A DNA stretch of 64,000 nt from Polynucleobacter sp. AP-Latsch-80-C2 (GTDB lineage: Bacteria; Pseudomonadota; Gammaproteobacteria; Burkholderiales; Burkholderiaceae), in contig NZ_JACVOY010000001.1 of NCBI RefSeq assembly GCF_018882185.1, forward strand, positions 248,001-312,000, given 5' to 3'. Made by a program: the position numbers and the translations under genes. Below are positions 52,684 to 63,708 of this stretch, one piece after another (position 1 is the first letter of the stretch; each line of letters opens with the position of its first letter). The notes under the pieces were generated by a model, which did no database searches, had not been told where the DNA came from, and was given only the letters and a program-made list of their open reading frames with translations.

Positions 52684-54462
52684 ATGACTGCAATTAAAAA
52701 ATCATTGCCACGTCGCCGTTTTGATGCGGTTATTGTGGGTGCAGGCGGTTCAGGTATGCGTGCTTCATTGCAGTTAGCAGAAGCCGGCTTGAATGTTGCC
52801 GTATTAACTAAAGTATTTCCAACGCGTTCACATACTGTTGCAGCACAGGGTGGTATCGGTGCTTCATTGGGTAATATGAGCGAAGACAATTGGCACTATC
52901 ACTTTTATGACACCATCAAAGGTTCTGACTGGTTAGGTGACCAAGACGTTATCGAGTTTATGTGTCGCGAAGCTCCAAAAGTGGTTTATGAGTTAGAGCA
53001 TTTTGGTATGCCCTTTGACCGTAACCCTGACGGCACTATTTATCAGCGTCCATTCGGTGGTCACACTGCAAACTATGGCGAGAAAGCAGTTCAGCGCGCT
53101 TGTGCTGCTGCTGACCGAACTGGCCATGCCATGTTGCACACTTTGTATCAACGTAACGTACGCGCCAAAACCAATTTCTTTGTAGAGTGGTTGGCGCTTG
53201 ATTTGATTCGTGATGATGCCGGTGACGTTGTTGGTGTTACTGCACTCGAAATGGAAACGGGTCAGGTATATATCCTCGAAGCCAAGATAGTGATGTTGGC
53301 AACCGGTGGTGCTGGCCGCATTTGGGATGCATCTACCAACGCATTTATTAATACTGGCGATGGCATGGGTCTTGCTGCTCGTTCAGGCATTCCATTGGAA
53401 GATATGGAGTTCTGGCAATTCCACCCAACCGGCGTAGCTGGTGCGGGCGTGCTGTTGACAGAAGGTTGCCGCGGTGAAGGCGGTATCTTGCGTAATAAAG
53501 ATGGCGAGCGTTTTATGGAGCGCTATGCACCAACTTATAAAGATTTGGCGCCACGTGATTTCGTATCACGCTGTATGGACCAAGAAATTAAAGAAGGTCG
53601 TGGTTGTGGACCGAATGGCGACTATGTGGTTCTTGACTTGACCCACATTGGCGCTGAAACCATCATGAAGCGTTTGCCTTCTGTATATGAAATCGGTATT
53701 AACTTTGCTAACGTTGACGTTACAAAAGAGCCAATTCCAGTTGTGCCAACCATTCACTATCAGATGGGCGGTATTCCAACCAACATCAATGGTCAAGTTG
53801 TTGTGCCAGGTAACGGCAAGCACAATGAAATCGTGAACGGTCTCTATGCCATTGGTGAGTGCTCATGCGTTTCTGTACACGGTGCAAATCGCTTGGGTAC
53901 TAACTCCTTGCTTGACCTCTTAGTGTTTGGTCGTGCAGCAGGTAACCACATCGTTAACTTGGATCTCAAGAATCGTGAGTTCAAGCCATTGCCTGCAAAT
54001 GCTGGTGAGCAGACTTTGGAGCGTATTGCTGCTCTCGATAACTCTACCTCTGGTGAGTATGCTCAAGATGTAGCAAATGACATTCGTAAGTGCATGCAAA
54101 AGTATGCAGGCGTATTCCGTAATCAAGAATTGATGGATGAAGGTGTTCGTCAAATGGCTAAGTTGACCGAGCGCGCAAAGCACTTATGGCTCAAAGATAA
54201 GTCCGAGATTTTCAATACTGCCCGTATTGAAGCTTTGGAAGTGGCTAACTTGGTTGAGACTGCAAACGCAACCATGATTTCTGCAGCAGCACGTAAGGAA
54301 AGTCGTGGCGCTCACTCGCACGATGATCATCAAGAACGTGATGATGAAAACTGGATGAAGCATACGCTTTGGTACAGCGAAGGTAATAAGCTGACCTATA
54401 AGCCAGTTGTATTGCAGCCATTGACTGTTGAGTCCTTCCCACCTAAAGAACGTACTTTCTAA
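52684..54462 (+). CDS. sdhA: Succinate dehydrogenase flavoprotein subunit
   Basis: Oxidises succinate to fumarate through covalently bound FAD. 592 residues from ATG 52684; the frame opens earlier inside sdhD. FAD motif VIVGAGGSGMRASLQLAEAGLN, the flavinylated His in TRSHTVAAQGGIGA, active-site HPTGVAGAGVLLTEGCRGEGG, dicarboxylate-contact YQMGGIPTN, and GANRLGTNSLLDLLVFGRAAG. Flavinylation would need SdhE, whose gene is downstream. Confidence 0.98.
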   Translation: MTAIKKSLPRRRFDAVIVGAGGSGMRASLQLAEAGLNVAVLTKVFPTRSHTVAAQGGIGASLGNMSEDNWHYHFYDTIKGSDWLGDQDVIEFMCREAPKVVYELEHFGMPFDRNPDGTIYQRPFGGHTANYGEKAVQRACAAADRTGHAMLHTLYQRNVRAKTNFFVEWLALDLIRDDAGDVVGVTALEMETGQVYILEAKIVMLATGGAGRIWDASTNAFINTGDGMGLAARSGIPLEDMEFWQFHPTGVAGAGVLLTEGCRGEGGILRNKDGERFMERYAPTYKDLAPRDFVSRCMDQEIKEGRGCGPNGDYVVLDLTHIGAETIMKRLPSVYEIGINFANVDVTKEPIPVVPTIHYQMGGIPTNINGQVVVPGNGKHNEIVNGLYAIGECSCVSVHGANRLGTNSLLDLLVFGRAAGNHIVNLDLKNREFKPLPANAGEQTLERIAALDNSTSGEYAQDVANDIRKCMQKYAGVFRNQELMDEGVRQMAKLTERAKHLWLKDKSEIFNTARIEALEVANLVETANATMISAAARKESRGAHSHDDHQERDDENWMKHTLWYSEGNKLTYKPVVLQPLTVESFPPKERTF

Positions 54463-54478
54463 GTAAAAGAGATAGAAG

Positions 54479-55183
54479 ATGAGTGATATCCGTATATTTG
54501 AAATTTACCGCTACGATCCAGATGTTGATGCAGCTCCACGTATGGAGCGTTATGAGTTAGAACTTACTGGTGAGCGGATGTTGTTGGATGCTTTGATTTC
54601 CTTGAAAAAGCAAGATGAAACCATTTCGTACCGTCGCTCATGCCGTGAAGGTGTGTGCGGTTCTGATGCGATGAACATCAACGGTAAAAATGGCTTGGCT
54701 TGCTTGACCAATATGTTGACTTTGCCTAAGGTCATCACATTGCGCCCATTGCCTGGCTTGCCAGTAGTGCGCGATTTGATCGTCGACATGACATTGTTCT
54801 TCAAACAATACTTGTCGATTAAGCCTTACTTGGTAAATGATAATCCACCTCCAGAAAAAGAGCGTCTCCAGAGTCCTGAAGAGCGTGAAGAGTTGAATGG
54901 TTTGTATGAGTGCATCTTGTGTGCGTCTTGCTCAACTTCATGCCCATCATTCTGGTGGAATCCGGATAAGTTTGTTGGACCAGCTGGCTTGCTGCAAGCC
55001 TATCGCTTCATCGCCGATAGCCGTGACGAAGAAACCGCACAGCGTCTTGATAACTTAGAAGATCCGTACCGTTTATTCCGTTGCCATACCATTATGAACT
55101 GCGTGGATGTATGTCCTAAGCACTTGAATCCAACGAAGGCGATTGGCAAGATCAAGGAGTTGATGGTCCGTAGGGCGGTATGA
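54479..55183 (+). CDS. sdhB: Succinate dehydrogenase iron-sulfur subunit
   Basis: 234 residues carrying the three clusters: [2Fe-2S] in [22 protein letters not shown], [4Fe-4S] in [16 protein letters not shown] and [3Fe-4S] in [17 protein letters not shown]. It relays electrons from FAD to quinone. Overlaps sdhE as ATGA. Confidence 0.98.
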   Translation: MSDIRIFEIYRYDPDVDAAPRMERYELELTGERMLLDALISLKKQDETISYRRSCREGVCGSDAMNINGKNGLACLTNMLTLPKVITLRPLPGLPVVRDLIVDMTLFFKQYLSIKPYLVNDNPPPEKERLQSPEEREELNGLYECILCASCSTSCPSFWWNPDKFVGPAGLLQAYRFIADSRDEETAQRLDNLEDPYRLFRCHTIMNCVDVCPKHLNPTKAIGKIKELMVRRAV

Positions 55184-55449
55184 CCCTAGGAAATGCAGAG
55201 TTATATCGTTTAAAGAGCGATGCCCGTAGGGGTTTGCTTGAGAACGATTTAATTCTGCAACGTTTCTTTGAGCGCCATGGTGCTCAGCTAAACGAAGAGG
55301 ATGGAAAAGTGTTAACTCAGCTGTTAGCTTTAGATGACAACGATCTAATGGATTTATTGATTGGACGTAAAGATTCTGTTGCAACACTGGAGAAGGAGAT
55401 GGAGTCAGGATCCTTTAAAACAGTTTTACAAAAGCTGAGAGAGAAGTAA
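55180..55449 (+). CDS. sdhE: FAD assembly factor SdhE (succinate dehydrogenase assembly factor 2)
   Basis: 89 residues. The family start [21 protein letters not shown] holds the conserved RGxxE motif (RRGLLEND) that promotes FAD attachment to SdhA. Translationally coupled to sdhB, as is common in betaproteobacteria. Confidence 0.94.
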   Translation: MTLGNAELYRLKSDARRGLLENDLILQRFFERHGAQLNEEDGKVLTQLLALDDNDLMDLLIGRKDSVATLEKEMESGSFKTVLQKLREK

Positions 55450-55531
55450 TTCAGTCTTTTGGTGCAGTGGTAGCGGAAGCGTGTGATCGAATAGTGTATT
55501 AATCATAATTTTGAATGACTAAGGATTAGAA

Positions 55532-56845
55532 ATGATTGAATCGGACATCAAGGCAAAACTCTCGTTTTCAGATGGCACCCCAGATATTGATCTGCCAATT
55601 TACAAAGGGACTGTGGGTCCTGACGTAATTGATATTCGCAAGCTCTACGGCCAGACTGGTAAATTTACATACGACTCAGGCTTTCTTTCTACTGCTGCTT
55701 GTAATAGCAAAATTACCTATATTGATGGCGACAAAGGCGAGCTTCTGTATCGCGGTTATCCGATTGAAGATTTGGCAGGAAATTGCGACTTCTTAGAAGT
55801 TTGCTACCTCTTGCTCAATGGCGAGTTGCCAAACGCAACTGAGAAAAAAGGCTTTGAAGAAATGGTCATGCACCACACCATGGTTCATGAGCAAATGCAA
55901 TTCTTCTTGCGCGGCTTCCGTCGTGATGCACATCCAATGTCTGTATTGACAGGCTTGGTTGGTGCAATGGCTGCTTTCTACCATGATGAAATTGATTACA
56001 GTGATGAATATGCCCGTGAAGTAGCACAAATTCGTTTGATCGCAAAGATGCCAACTTTGGTTGCGATGGCCTATAAGTATTCCGTTGGGCAGCCATTTAT
56101 CTATCCAGATAACTCTTTGTCTTATACCGCTAACTTTATGCGCATGATGTTTGCAACACCATGTGAAGAGTACAAAGTAAATCCAGTATTGGTACGTGCT
56201 TTGGATCGCATCTTCACATTGCATGCAGACCATGAGCAAAATGCATCTACTTCTACTGTGCGTTTGTGCGGATCTTCAGGTACCAATCCGTTTGCAGCGA
56301 TTTCTGCTGGTATTGCTTGTCTCTGGGGTCCAGCGCATGGCGGTGCTAATGAAGCTTGCTTGCAGATGCTCAATGAAATTCAAGCCAATGGTGGCGTTGA
56401 AAAGATTCATGAATTCATTGCACAAGTTAAAGATAAAAACTCTAGCGTTCGTTTGATGGGCTTTGGTCACCGTGTTTATAAAAACTTTGACCCACGTGCA
56501 AAATTGATGCGTGAAACTTGCTATGAAGTATTGAATGAGTTGGGTCTCCAGGATGATCCATTGTTCAAGTTGGCAATGACACTCGAGAAGATTGCTTTGG
56601 AAGACGACTATTTTGTTAGCCGTAAGCTTTATCCAAACGTAGACTTCTACTCAGGTATTGTTCAGCGCGCACTTGGCATTCCAACAGAAATGTTCACTTG
56701 TATCTTTGCGCTGGCAAGAACAGTGGGTTGGATTGCTCAGTGGGAAGAAATGATTACTGATCCTGAGTACAAGATTGGTCGTCCACGCCAGCTGTACGTT
56801 GGTGAAACTGCCCGCAAGGTTCCAAACATTTCTGTTCGTAAATAA
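55532..56845 (+). CDS. gltA: Citrate synthase (type II, hexameric)
   Basis: Condenses acetyl-CoA and oxaloacetate. 437 residues, typical of the NADH-sensitive Gram-negative form. His in [30 protein letters not shown], the catalytic [15 protein letters not shown] and the Asp region [13 protein letters not shown] are visible. The 82-base gap after sdhE has no clear terminator. leuC begins 17 bases after the stop. Confidence 0.98.
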   Translation: MIESDIKAKLSFSDGTPDIDLPIYKGTVGPDVIDIRKLYGQTGKFTYDSGFLSTAACNSKITYIDGDKGELLYRGYPIEDLAGNCDFLEVCYLLLNGELPNATEKKGFEEMVMHHTMVHEQMQFFLRGFRRDAHPMSVLTGLVGAMAAFYHDEIDYSDEYAREVAQIRLIAKMPTLVAMAYKYSVGQPFIYPDNSLSYTANFMRMMFATPCEEYKVNPVLVRALDRIFTLHADHEQNASTSTVRLCGSSGTNPFAAISAGIACLWGPAHGGANEACLQMLNEIQANGGVEKIHEFIAQVKDKNSSVRLMGFGHRVYKNFDPRAKLMRETCYEVLNELGLQDDPLFKLAMTLEKIALEDDYFVSRKLYPNVDFYSGIVQRALGIPTEMFTCIFALARTVGWIAQWEEMITDPEYKIGRPRQLYVGETARKVPNISVRK

Positions 56846-56862
56846 AGGTCTTAAGGTCCCTC

Positions 56863-58272
56863 ATGTCTCGTACGCTTTATGACAAATTGTGGGATGACCA
56901 CGTTGTTTACTCTGAAGAGGATGGCACAGCCACAATCTATATTGACCGTCAGTTATTGCATGAGGTAACCAGTCCTCAGGCATTTGAAGGTTTGAATTTA
57001 GCTGGCCGTCCGGTTTGGCGCATTTCTGCCAACCTTGCTGTATCCGATCACAATGTGCCAACGACAGATCGCTCAGAAGGTATTGCTGATCCTATTTCTA
57101 AGTTACAAGTGGATACCTTGGATCAGAACTGCGATGCCTTTGGTATTACGCAATACAAGATGAATGATGCCCGCCAAGGAATTGTTCATGTCATTGGGCC
57201 AGAGCAGGGTGCAACTTTGCCTGGCATGACAGTAGTTTGTGGCGATTCTCATACTAGTACACACGGCGCATTCGGTGCCCTGGCTTTCGGTATCGGCACT
57301 TCTGAGGTAGAGCACGTCCTTGCCACTCAAACTTTGCTGATGAAAAAGAGCAAGAATATGTTGGTGCGCGTGGATGGTCGTTTGCAACCAGGTTCAACCG
57401 CGAAAGATATTGTCTTGGCAGTGATTGGCAAGATCGGTACAGCGGGTGGCACTGGTTACACCATCGAATTTGCTGGCGAAGCGATTCGCAATTTATCAAT
57501 GGAGGGTCGTATGACCCTTTGCAATATGGCGATTGAAGCTGGTGCCCGCGCTGGTTTGGTTGCTGTCGATGAAACCACTATCGAATATATTCAAGGTCGT
57601 CCTTACGCTCCTAAAGGCCCAGCATTGCTTCAGGCCTTGCAGTATTGGAGAACCTTGCATTCTGATCCTGATGCCAAATTTGACGCAGTAGTTGAATTGC
57701 GTGCCGAAGAGATTGCACCTCAAGTAACCTGGGGTACATCACCAGAAATGGTTTTGGCAATTAGCGAACGAGTACCTGATCCAGAAAAAGAGCGGGACCC
57801 TAATAAGCGCTCTGCGATGGAGCGCGCATTGGAATACATGAATCTGATTCCGAATACGCCGCTCAGCAATATTACGATCGATAAAGTATTTATTGGCTCA
57901 TGCACTAATAGCCGCATCGAAGATATTCGGGCTGCTGCTAAAGTCGTTGACCGCCTCGGTAAAAAAGTGTCACCAAATGTGAAGTTGGCGTTAGTGGTTC
58001 CGGGTTCTGGTTTGGTTAAAGCCCAGGCTGAACGTGAAGGCTTAGACCGTATTTTTAAAGCTGCTGGCTTTGAATGGCGTGAGCCAGGTTGCTCTATGTG
58101 TTTGGCGATGAATGCTGATCGCTTAGAGCCAGGCGAGCGTTGCGCTTCTACTTCAAACCGTAATTTCGAGGGGCGTCAGGGTAACGGTGGTAGAACCCAT
58201 TTAGTCAGTCCTGCAATGGCTGCCGCCGCTGCCATCGAAGGCCATTTTGTTGACGTTCGAAAAATTTCATAG
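56863..58272 (+). CDS. leuC: 3-isopropylmalate dehydratase large subunit
   Basis: [4Fe-4S] aconitase-family enzyme isomerising 2- to 3-isopropylmalate in leucine synthesis. 469 residues. [32 protein letters not shown], cluster ligands in [15 protein letters not shown] and [11 protein letters not shown]. Located with leuD and leuB; a small lipoprotein gene lies between it and leuD. Confidence 0.98.
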   Translation: MSRTLYDKLWDDHVVYSEEDGTATIYIDRQLLHEVTSPQAFEGLNLAGRPVWRISANLAVSDHNVPTTDRSEGIADPISKLQVDTLDQNCDAFGITQYKMNDARQGIVHVIGPEQGATLPGMTVVCGDSHTSTHGAFGALAFGIGTSEVEHVLATQTLLMKKSKNMLVRVDGRLQPGSTAKDIVLAVIGKIGTAGGTGYTIEFAGEAIRNLSMEGRMTLCNMAIEAGARAGLVAVDETTIEYIQGRPYAPKGPALLQALQYWRTLHSDPDAKFDAVVELRAEEIAPQVTWGTSPEMVLAISERVPDPEKERDPNKRSAMERALEYMNLIPNTPLSNITIDKVFIGSCTNSRIEDIRAAAKVVDRLGKKVSPNVKLALVVPGSGLVKAQAEREGLDRIFKAAGFEWREPGCSMCLAMNADRLEPGERCASTSNRNFEGRQGNGGRTHLVSPAMAAAAAIEGHFVDVRKIS

Positions 58273-58282
58273 GGGTATTACA

Positions 58283-58483
58283 GTGCGCAAATTTCTTTCT
58301 TTATCCTTAATTGCTCGTCTTGCCTTGATTGGCCTAGCAGGCTTGTTGATATCTGCTTGTAGTAGCACCATGGAAGGTATGGGTAAGGATTTGCAAACCA
58401 TGGGTAATGCCATGGGTGGCTCACAAAGCAATAATCCATCCCAGACCAAGGGCAAGGATGTTGTAGTTACTCCAATTAAATAA
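58283..58483 (+). CDS. Entericidin-like small lipoprotein
   Basis: 66 residues from GTG 58283, with AGGGG 6 bases upstream; the frame is open further 5' inside leuC. A signal peptide with lipobox LISAC (cleavage before Cys) is followed by a short Gly/Met/Ser-rich mature peptide (SSTMEGMGKDLQTMGNAMGG), much like entericidin A/B. It would be anchored in an outer or inner membrane leaflet. The role next to leucine genes is unknown, and the position is shared by many Burkholderiales. Confidence 0.8.
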   Translation: MRKFLSLSLIARLALIGLAGLLISACSSTMEGMGKDLQTMGNAMGGSQSNNPSQTKGKDVVVTPIK

Positions 58484-58516
58484 GTTACGCATTTACTCAG
58501 AAGCAAAGTCAGAATC

Positions 58517-59164
58517 ATGGAAAAATTTACGGTATACAAAGGTTTAGTTGCTCCGCTTAATCGCGAGAACGTGGATACCGACGCGATTATTCCGAAGCAG
58601 TTTCTCAAGTCGATTAAAAAAACGGGCTTTGGTCAAAACTTATTTGATGAGTGGCGTTACTTAGACCATGGCGAACCAGGACAAGATTGCAGTAATCGAC
58701 CAATGAATCCTGACTTTGTATTGAATCAAGCACGTTACAAAGATGCTGGAATCTTATTGGCACGTAAAAACTTTGGCTGCGGTAGCTCAAGAGAGCATGC
58801 GCCTTGGGCATTAGATCAGTATGGTTTTAGAGCGGTGATTGCTCCGAGCTTTGCGGATATCTTTTTCAATAACTGCTTTAAAAACGGTCTTTTACCGATC
58901 GTTTTGACTGAGCAGCAGGTTGATCATCTTTTTAATGAAACGATGGCATTTAATGGCTATCAGCTCACTATTGACCTTGAAGCCCAGCAAGTTATCGCTC
59001 CTGATGGCACCGCTTACAGCTTTGATGTAGCCCCTTTTAGAAAGTTCTGCCTACTCAATGGCTTGGACGATATTGGCTTAACCCTGCGCCATGCAGATAA
59101 AATCAAGGCTTATGAAGCCGAGCGCATTCTCAAGATGCCTTGGCTTACGACACAATTGCCGTAA
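58517..59164 (+). CDS. leuD: 3-isopropylmalate dehydratase small subunit
   Basis: 215 residues. [24 protein letters not shown] at the start, [17 protein letters not shown] as the active-site swivel segment, and [22 protein letters not shown]. Forms the dehydratase with LeuC. leuB follows after 23 bases. Confidence 0.98.
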   Translation: MEKFTVYKGLVAPLNRENVDTDAIIPKQFLKSIKKTGFGQNLFDEWRYLDHGEPGQDCSNRPMNPDFVLNQARYKDAGILLARKNFGCGSSREHAPWALDQYGFRAVIAPSFADIFFNNCFKNGLLPIVLTEQQVDHLFNETMAFNGYQLTIDLEAQQVIAPDGTAYSFDVAPFRKFCLLNGLDDIGLTLRHADKIKAYEAERILKMPWLTTQLP

Positions 59165-59187
59165 TTTTGTAGAGTTAAGGGTCTTTC

Positions 59188-60258
59188 ATGAAAATTGCAG
59201 TTCTCCCGGGCGATGGTATTGGCCCGGAAATCGTCGCTCAAGCCGTTCGTGTTCTCAAAGCACTTGGACCTCAATTTGATTTAGAGGAGGCTCCTGTTGG
59301 GGGAGCTGCTTATGACATTTCGGGTCATCCTTTGCCGCCGGCTACTTTAGAGCTGGCGAAAAAAGCAGATGCTATTTTGTTTGGTGCAGTAGGGGATTGG
59401 AAATACGATACCTTGGCTCGCGAACTACGTCCTGAGCAGGCTATTCTCGGTTTGCGTAAACACTTAGAATTGTTTGCAAATTTCAGACCCGCTATTTGTT
59501 ATCCAGAATTAACCGCCGCTTCTAGCTTGAAGCCAGAAATCATTGGCGGGCTAGATATTTTGATTGTGCGCGAACTGAATGGTGATATTTATTTTGGCCA
59601 GCCTCGTGGCATTCGCACTTCTGAGCTGCCTTTATTTAAAGGTGCCCGCGAAGGCTTTGACACAATGCACTACAGTGAGCCAGAAGTAGAGCGCATTGGT
59701 CGAGTTGCCTTTGAGGCTGCACGTAAGCGCGGCAAAAAAGTCTGCAGTGTTGATAAAGCAAACGTATTGGAAACTTCTCAGTTATGGCGTGAAGTCATGA
59801 TTCGGGTTTCAAAAGAGTATCCGGATGTTGAGTTATCCCATATGTATGTGGATAACGCGGCGATGCAATTGGTCAAAGCGCCAAAAGCATTTGACGTCGT
59901 TGTCACTGGCAATTTGTTTGGCGATATTCTGTCGGATGAAGCGGCTATGTTGACTGGCTCCATTGGAATGCTGCCATCGGCCTCATTAGATAAAAATAAC
60001 AAGGGCTTGTATGAGCCAAGTCATGGTTCAGCTCCTGATATCGCTGGTAAAGGTATAGCCAACCCATTGGCTACGATTCTATCGGCCGCCATGATGTTGC
60101 GTTACTCCTTGGGAATGCCGGCTGAAGCCGATCGAATTGAGAAGGCTGTACAAAAGGTATTGGCGCAAGGTTTACGTACAGCTGATATCTATACCGAAGG
60201 TACAAAAAAGGTTTCTACCATTGAGATGGGTGATGCGGTTGTAGCAGCCCTCGCCTAA
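59188..60258 (+). CDS. leuB: 3-isopropylmalate dehydrogenase
   Basis: NAD-dependent oxidative decarboxylation of 3-isopropylmalate. 356 residues: [18 protein letters not shown], substrate Arg segment [63 protein letters not shown] and [24 protein letters not shown]. The asd gene follows 55 bases on. Confidence 0.98.
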   Translation: MKIAVLPGDGIGPEIVAQAVRVLKALGPQFDLEEAPVGGAAYDISGHPLPPATLELAKKADAILFGAVGDWKYDTLARELRPEQAILGLRKHLELFANFRPAICYPELTAASSLKPEIIGGLDILIVRELNGDIYFGQPRGIRTSELPLFKGAREGFDTMHYSEPEVERIGRVAFEAARKRGKKVCSVDKANVLETSQLWREVMIRVSKEYPDVELSHMYVDNAAMQLVKAPKAFDVVVTGNLFGDILSDEAAMLTGSIGMLPSASLDKNNKGLYEPSHGSAPDIAGKGIANPLATILSAAMMLRYSLGMPAEADRIEKAVQKVLAQGLRTADIYTEGTKKVSTIEMGDAVVAALA

Positions 60259-60313
60259 ATATTAGAAACACATTGCAAGAAAATCATTCATCTTATTTAT
60301 TCGATAGTTCATC

Positions 60314-61471
60314 ATGGCAAATACAAAAACTCCTTTAGTAGGTCTAGTCGGCTGGCGCGGCATGGTGGGCAGTGTGCTCATGGAAAGAATGCTCGCTGAA
60401 AAAGATTTTGATTTTATTGAGCCAGTATTTTTTAGTACTAGCCAAGCTGGTGGTGAAGTGCCATTGCTCAATGGTCAAAAGGTCACCAAGAGCGAAAGCA
60501 CTTTGCAAGATGCCAATGACATTAAGGCCTTGTCTCGTTGCGACATTATTTTGACTTGCCAGGGCGGCGATTACACCAATGAGATTTTCCCTAAGCTGCG
60601 TGCTGCTGGCTGGAATGGTCATTGGATTGATGCTGCTAGTGCCTTGCGCATGAAAGATGATGCGGTATTGGTCTTGGATCCAGTAAATCGCTCTGTGATT
60701 GATAAGGCATTAGCTGCTGGTGGCAAAAATTGGATTGGTAGTAACTGCACCGTCAGTTTAATGATGATGGCTATGGGTGGCTTGGTAAAAGCAGACATGG
60801 TTGAGTGGATCAGTGCTATGACCTATCAGGCTGCTTCTGGTGCAGGCGCTCAAAATATGCGCGAACTCCTCTTGCAAATGGGCGCTTTGCGCGACAGCGT
60901 TGCTACCGAGTTGGCGGATCCTTCTTCATGGATCTTGGATATCGATCGCAAAGTCACTGAAACTTTACGCTCTACAGATTTTCCAAAGAAAAATTTCCGT
61001 AATACCGCTCTGGCTGGAAGCTTGATTCCGTGGATTGATGTTCCAGTAGAGAATGGTCAAACTAAAGAAGAGTGGAAGGGTGGCGCTGAGTTCAATAAGA
61101 TCTTAGGTCGTCCAGCATTCCGTACTCCTGGCAGTATTCCAATTGATGGTTTATGTGTCCGCGTGGGCGCAATGCGTTGCCACTCACAAGGCTTGACGGT
61201 CAAACTCAAGAAAGATATTCCACTCAAGGAAATCGAAGCCATTTTGGCCAATGACAATCAATGGGTCAAAGTGGTTCCGAATGATCGTGAAACAACTGAG
61301 CGTGATTTATCTCCTGCTGCAGTTAGCGGTACCTTGACAGTGCCTATTGGGCGTTTGCACAAAATGGCCATGGGACCTGAGTACTTAGGCGCATTTACTG
61401 TTGGTGATCAATTATTGTGGGGTGCTGCAGAACCATTGCGTCGCATGCTCCGCATTCTGCTTGAACATTAA
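60314..61471 (+). CDS. asd: Aspartate-semialdehyde dehydrogenase
   Basis: NADPH-dependent reduction of aspartyl phosphate, the branch point to lysine, threonine and methionine. 385 residues, Gram-negative type. [17 protein letters not shown] (NADP site), catalytic Cys in [16 protein letters not shown], and catalytic His in [17 protein letters not shown]. The last base of its TAA is the first base of the next start. Confidence 0.97.
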   Translation: MANTKTPLVGLVGWRGMVGSVLMERMLAEKDFDFIEPVFFSTSQAGGEVPLLNGQKVTKSESTLQDANDIKALSRCDIILTCQGGDYTNEIFPKLRAAGWNGHWIDAASALRMKDDAVLVLDPVNRSVIDKALAAGGKNWIGSNCTVSLMMMAMGGLVKADMVEWISAMTYQAASGAGAQNMRELLLQMGALRDSVATELADPSSWILDIDRKVTETLRSTDFPKKNFRNTALAGSLIPWIDVPVENGQTKEEWKGGAEFNKILGRPAFRTPGSIPIDGLCVRVGAMRCHSQGLTVKLKKDIPLKEIEAILANDNQWVKVVPNDRETTERDLSPAAVSGTLTVPIGRLHKMAMGPEYLGAFTVGDQLLWGAAEPLRRMLRILLEH

Positions 61472-62844
61472 TGTCGCGATCAAGCCAACTAAGCTGCTTT
61501 AAAGCACTTTGCATTGTTTGGCTGAGTTGGTCTTGCTCTGCCTGGGCAGTCTCATTGGGCTCGCCTCAATTGCTTTCTCGCCCAGGAGAACCACTCCGCG
61601 TTGAAATCCCGATTCGCATCGGCTCTAGCGAAGAAGAAGCGCTGTCTACTCTTAAAGCTGTTCTACCAAACAAGGCGGCATTTGAGCGTCTTGGCATTTC
61701 TCCAAAAATCTTAGAGCTCAACCCGCAGGTAATGGTGTATCGCAACCGTCAGGAGCAATTGATGGTCTTGCTGGAGACTGTGAATCCAGTTCCATTAACA
61801 GATGATCCATTTATTGATGCGCTCATTAATATCAATTGGGCTAGCGGTAGTCTCACGAAAACCTATACCTTGCTATTGGGTGACGTGCAAAAGGTAGTGA
61901 TAAAACCAGGCCAAACATTATCGGAAATCGCTGCCTTGATGCTGCCTCAGTTAGATGGCGCGACATTGGATCAAGCCATGTTGGCTTTATTTAAAGCGAA
62001 CCCAGATGCATTTGCTAGCGGTAGCATTAATCGCTTAGCTGCTGGTGCTGAACTCAACAAACCTAGTCAAGCACTCTTGAGATCGATTAGTCCTGCCGAA
62101 GCCAATCAATTTGTTGCGGATGCCAATGAGCAATGGCGTGAAGGTAAGGGCGCAACCAAATCTTCTGATGTATCTTCCAAGACTGGATCAAGTCAATCAG
62201 CAGAGTCAGGACAAAAAGACCGTCTCAAGATTGGATCAAGCGCAGATAGCGGCAATGATGAAAAGCGCTTTACTGAAGAGCTGGTTGCCCAAGAGAAAGC
62301 TCTAGAGCAAGCTAAGGCTCGTGTTTCTGAGCTTGAGAAAAATATTGCAGACTTGCAGCGCTTGTTGGATAAATCCAAAGAGAAGAAAGCGGTTGAAAAT
62401 AATTTTGGGCTAGGGGGTTTTGGTCCAGCTATCTTAGGGGTTGGCTTAATCTTGCTGACGGGGATATTACTGTGGGCTTTGGCTCGCAATGCACGTCGCT
62501 CAGAGCTCACTGTATTGAAGGTGCCGACAGGCCATGGTGATGCAAAGCATGAGCCTCAATTGCCAAGGGTAATGCCAGAGCGTGCCAAAGCATTGTTTGC
62601 TGGAATTGACCTCGATTTATCTAAACCATCTTCAAATCCTGCGCCTGTGCTGCCCAAGTCAAATCCGCTGTTAGATGCATTGCGAGTGAAGCTCAATCTT
62701 GCTCGTGCCTACATCACTATTGAGGATTATGCGGCAGCCAAAAAGTCACTTGATGAAATTTTGCGCGTCAGCAACTCCGTGGATCCAGCGTTGACGATTG
62801 AGGCTCAAGGGCTGTTATCTGAGCTGAATCATCGCAAGGCCTAA
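61471..62844 (+). CDS. fimV: FimV-like peptidoglycan-binding/pilus-associated protein
   Basis: 457 residues, short for FimV (often 700-1000). Signal-like hydrophobic start ([19 protein letters not shown]), then the FimV N-terminal domain [21 protein letters not shown], a LysM-like region ([39 protein letters not shown]), a coiled-coil (about 270-310), a membrane helix ([19 protein letters not shown]) and the C-terminal TPR-like FimV motif [31 protein letters not shown]. It probably organises polar or pilus machinery at the cell wall. The asd-fimV-truA-trpF order is conserved in betaproteobacteria. Confidence 0.9.
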   Translation: MSRSSQLSCFKALCIVWLSWSCSAWAVSLGSPQLLSRPGEPLRVEIPIRIGSSEEEALSTLKAVLPNKAAFERLGISPKILELNPQVMVYRNRQEQLMVLLETVNPVPLTDDPFIDALININWASGSLTKTYTLLLGDVQKVVIKPGQTLSEIAALMLPQLDGATLDQAMLALFKANPDAFASGSINRLAAGAELNKPSQALLRSISPAEANQFVADANEQWREGKGATKSSDVSSKTGSSQSAESGQKDRLKIGSSADSGNDEKRFTEELVAQEKALEQAKARVSELEKNIADLQRLLDKSKEKKAVENNFGLGGFGPAILGVGLILLTGILLWALARNARRSELTVLKVPTGHGDAKHEPQLPRVMPERAKALFAGIDLDLSKPSSNPAPVLPKSNPLLDALRVKLNLARAYITIEDYAAAKKSLDEILRVSNSVDPALTIEAQGLLSELNHRKA

Positions 62845-62852
62845 GACTTCAA

Positions 62853-63683
62853 ATGCGAATAGCGCTTGGTCTCCAGTACGACGGTAGCTCTTACTCGGGT
62901 TGGCAAACGCAATCCAATGGCAACACAGTTCAAGATGAATTAGAAAAGGCGATCTCTGCCTTTATTGGAGATCAGGCAAGTAAAGCCCATCCGGTGAGTA
63001 CGATTACTGCTGGTAGAACGGATGCAGGGGTTCATGCATTGGGGCAAGTGGTGCACTTTGATAGCAATGTAGAGCGCGATCCTTTCTCATGGGTGAGGGG
63101 GATCAATTCTTTTTTACCCAAGTCTATTGTTGTGAACTGGGCTAAAGAAGTGTCAGATGAATTTAGTGCACGATTCTCTGCATTTGAGCGTACTTATATT
63201 TATGCTCTGCATGCTGGACCATGTCGTGCGCCGCTCGTTAATTCTCGCGCTGGATATCTACTACTGCCTCCTCAAAAATGGTTTGATATTGATGCCATGA
63301 AAAAATCTGCTCAGTGTTTAATTGGTGAGCATGATTTTTCTGCGTTTAGATCTTCAGAGTGCCAAAGTAAAACGCCAGTAAAAACGATTTACTCAATAGA
63401 CATCCTTTCGCAAGAGCCTTGGCTGTATTTCCGGATCAGAGGTAATGCGTTTTTGCACCACATGGTACGCAATATAGTCGGTTCTTTTTTGCAAATTGGT
63501 ACGGGCAGACAAGATCCTGAATGGATGGCGCAATTGCTACTGGCTAAAGACCGTCGTTTGGCAGCCCCAACCTTTATGGCAGACGGTCTGTATTTGGCCA
63601 AAATTGCCTATCCTGATCAATTTGATATTCCTATGCCTTGGTTAGAAAACTCTTGGCTCCCGAATGAGCTCACAGGCGCTTAA
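62853..63683 (+). CDS. truA: tRNA pseudouridine(38-40) synthase
   Basis: 276 residues. Converts uridines 38-40 of the tRNA anticodon arm to pseudouridine. [28 protein letters not shown], the catalytic Asp in [33 protein letters not shown] and [17 protein letters not shown] are present. trpF begins 25 bases after the stop. Confidence 0.97.
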   Translation: MRIALGLQYDGSSYSGWQTQSNGNTVQDELEKAISAFIGDQASKAHPVSTITAGRTDAGVHALGQVVHFDSNVERDPFSWVRGINSFLPKSIVVNWAKEVSDEFSARFSAFERTYIYALHAGPCRAPLVNSRAGYLLLPPQKWFDIDAMKKSAQCLIGEHDFSAFRSSECQSKTPVKTIYSIDILSQEPWLYFRIRGNAFLHHMVRNIVGSFLQIGTGRQDPEWMAQLLLAKDRRLAAPTFMADGLYLAKIAYPDQFDIPMPWLENSWLPNELTGA

Positions 63684-63708
63684 GGGTCGACGGCCTTATT
63701 ATTGATAT

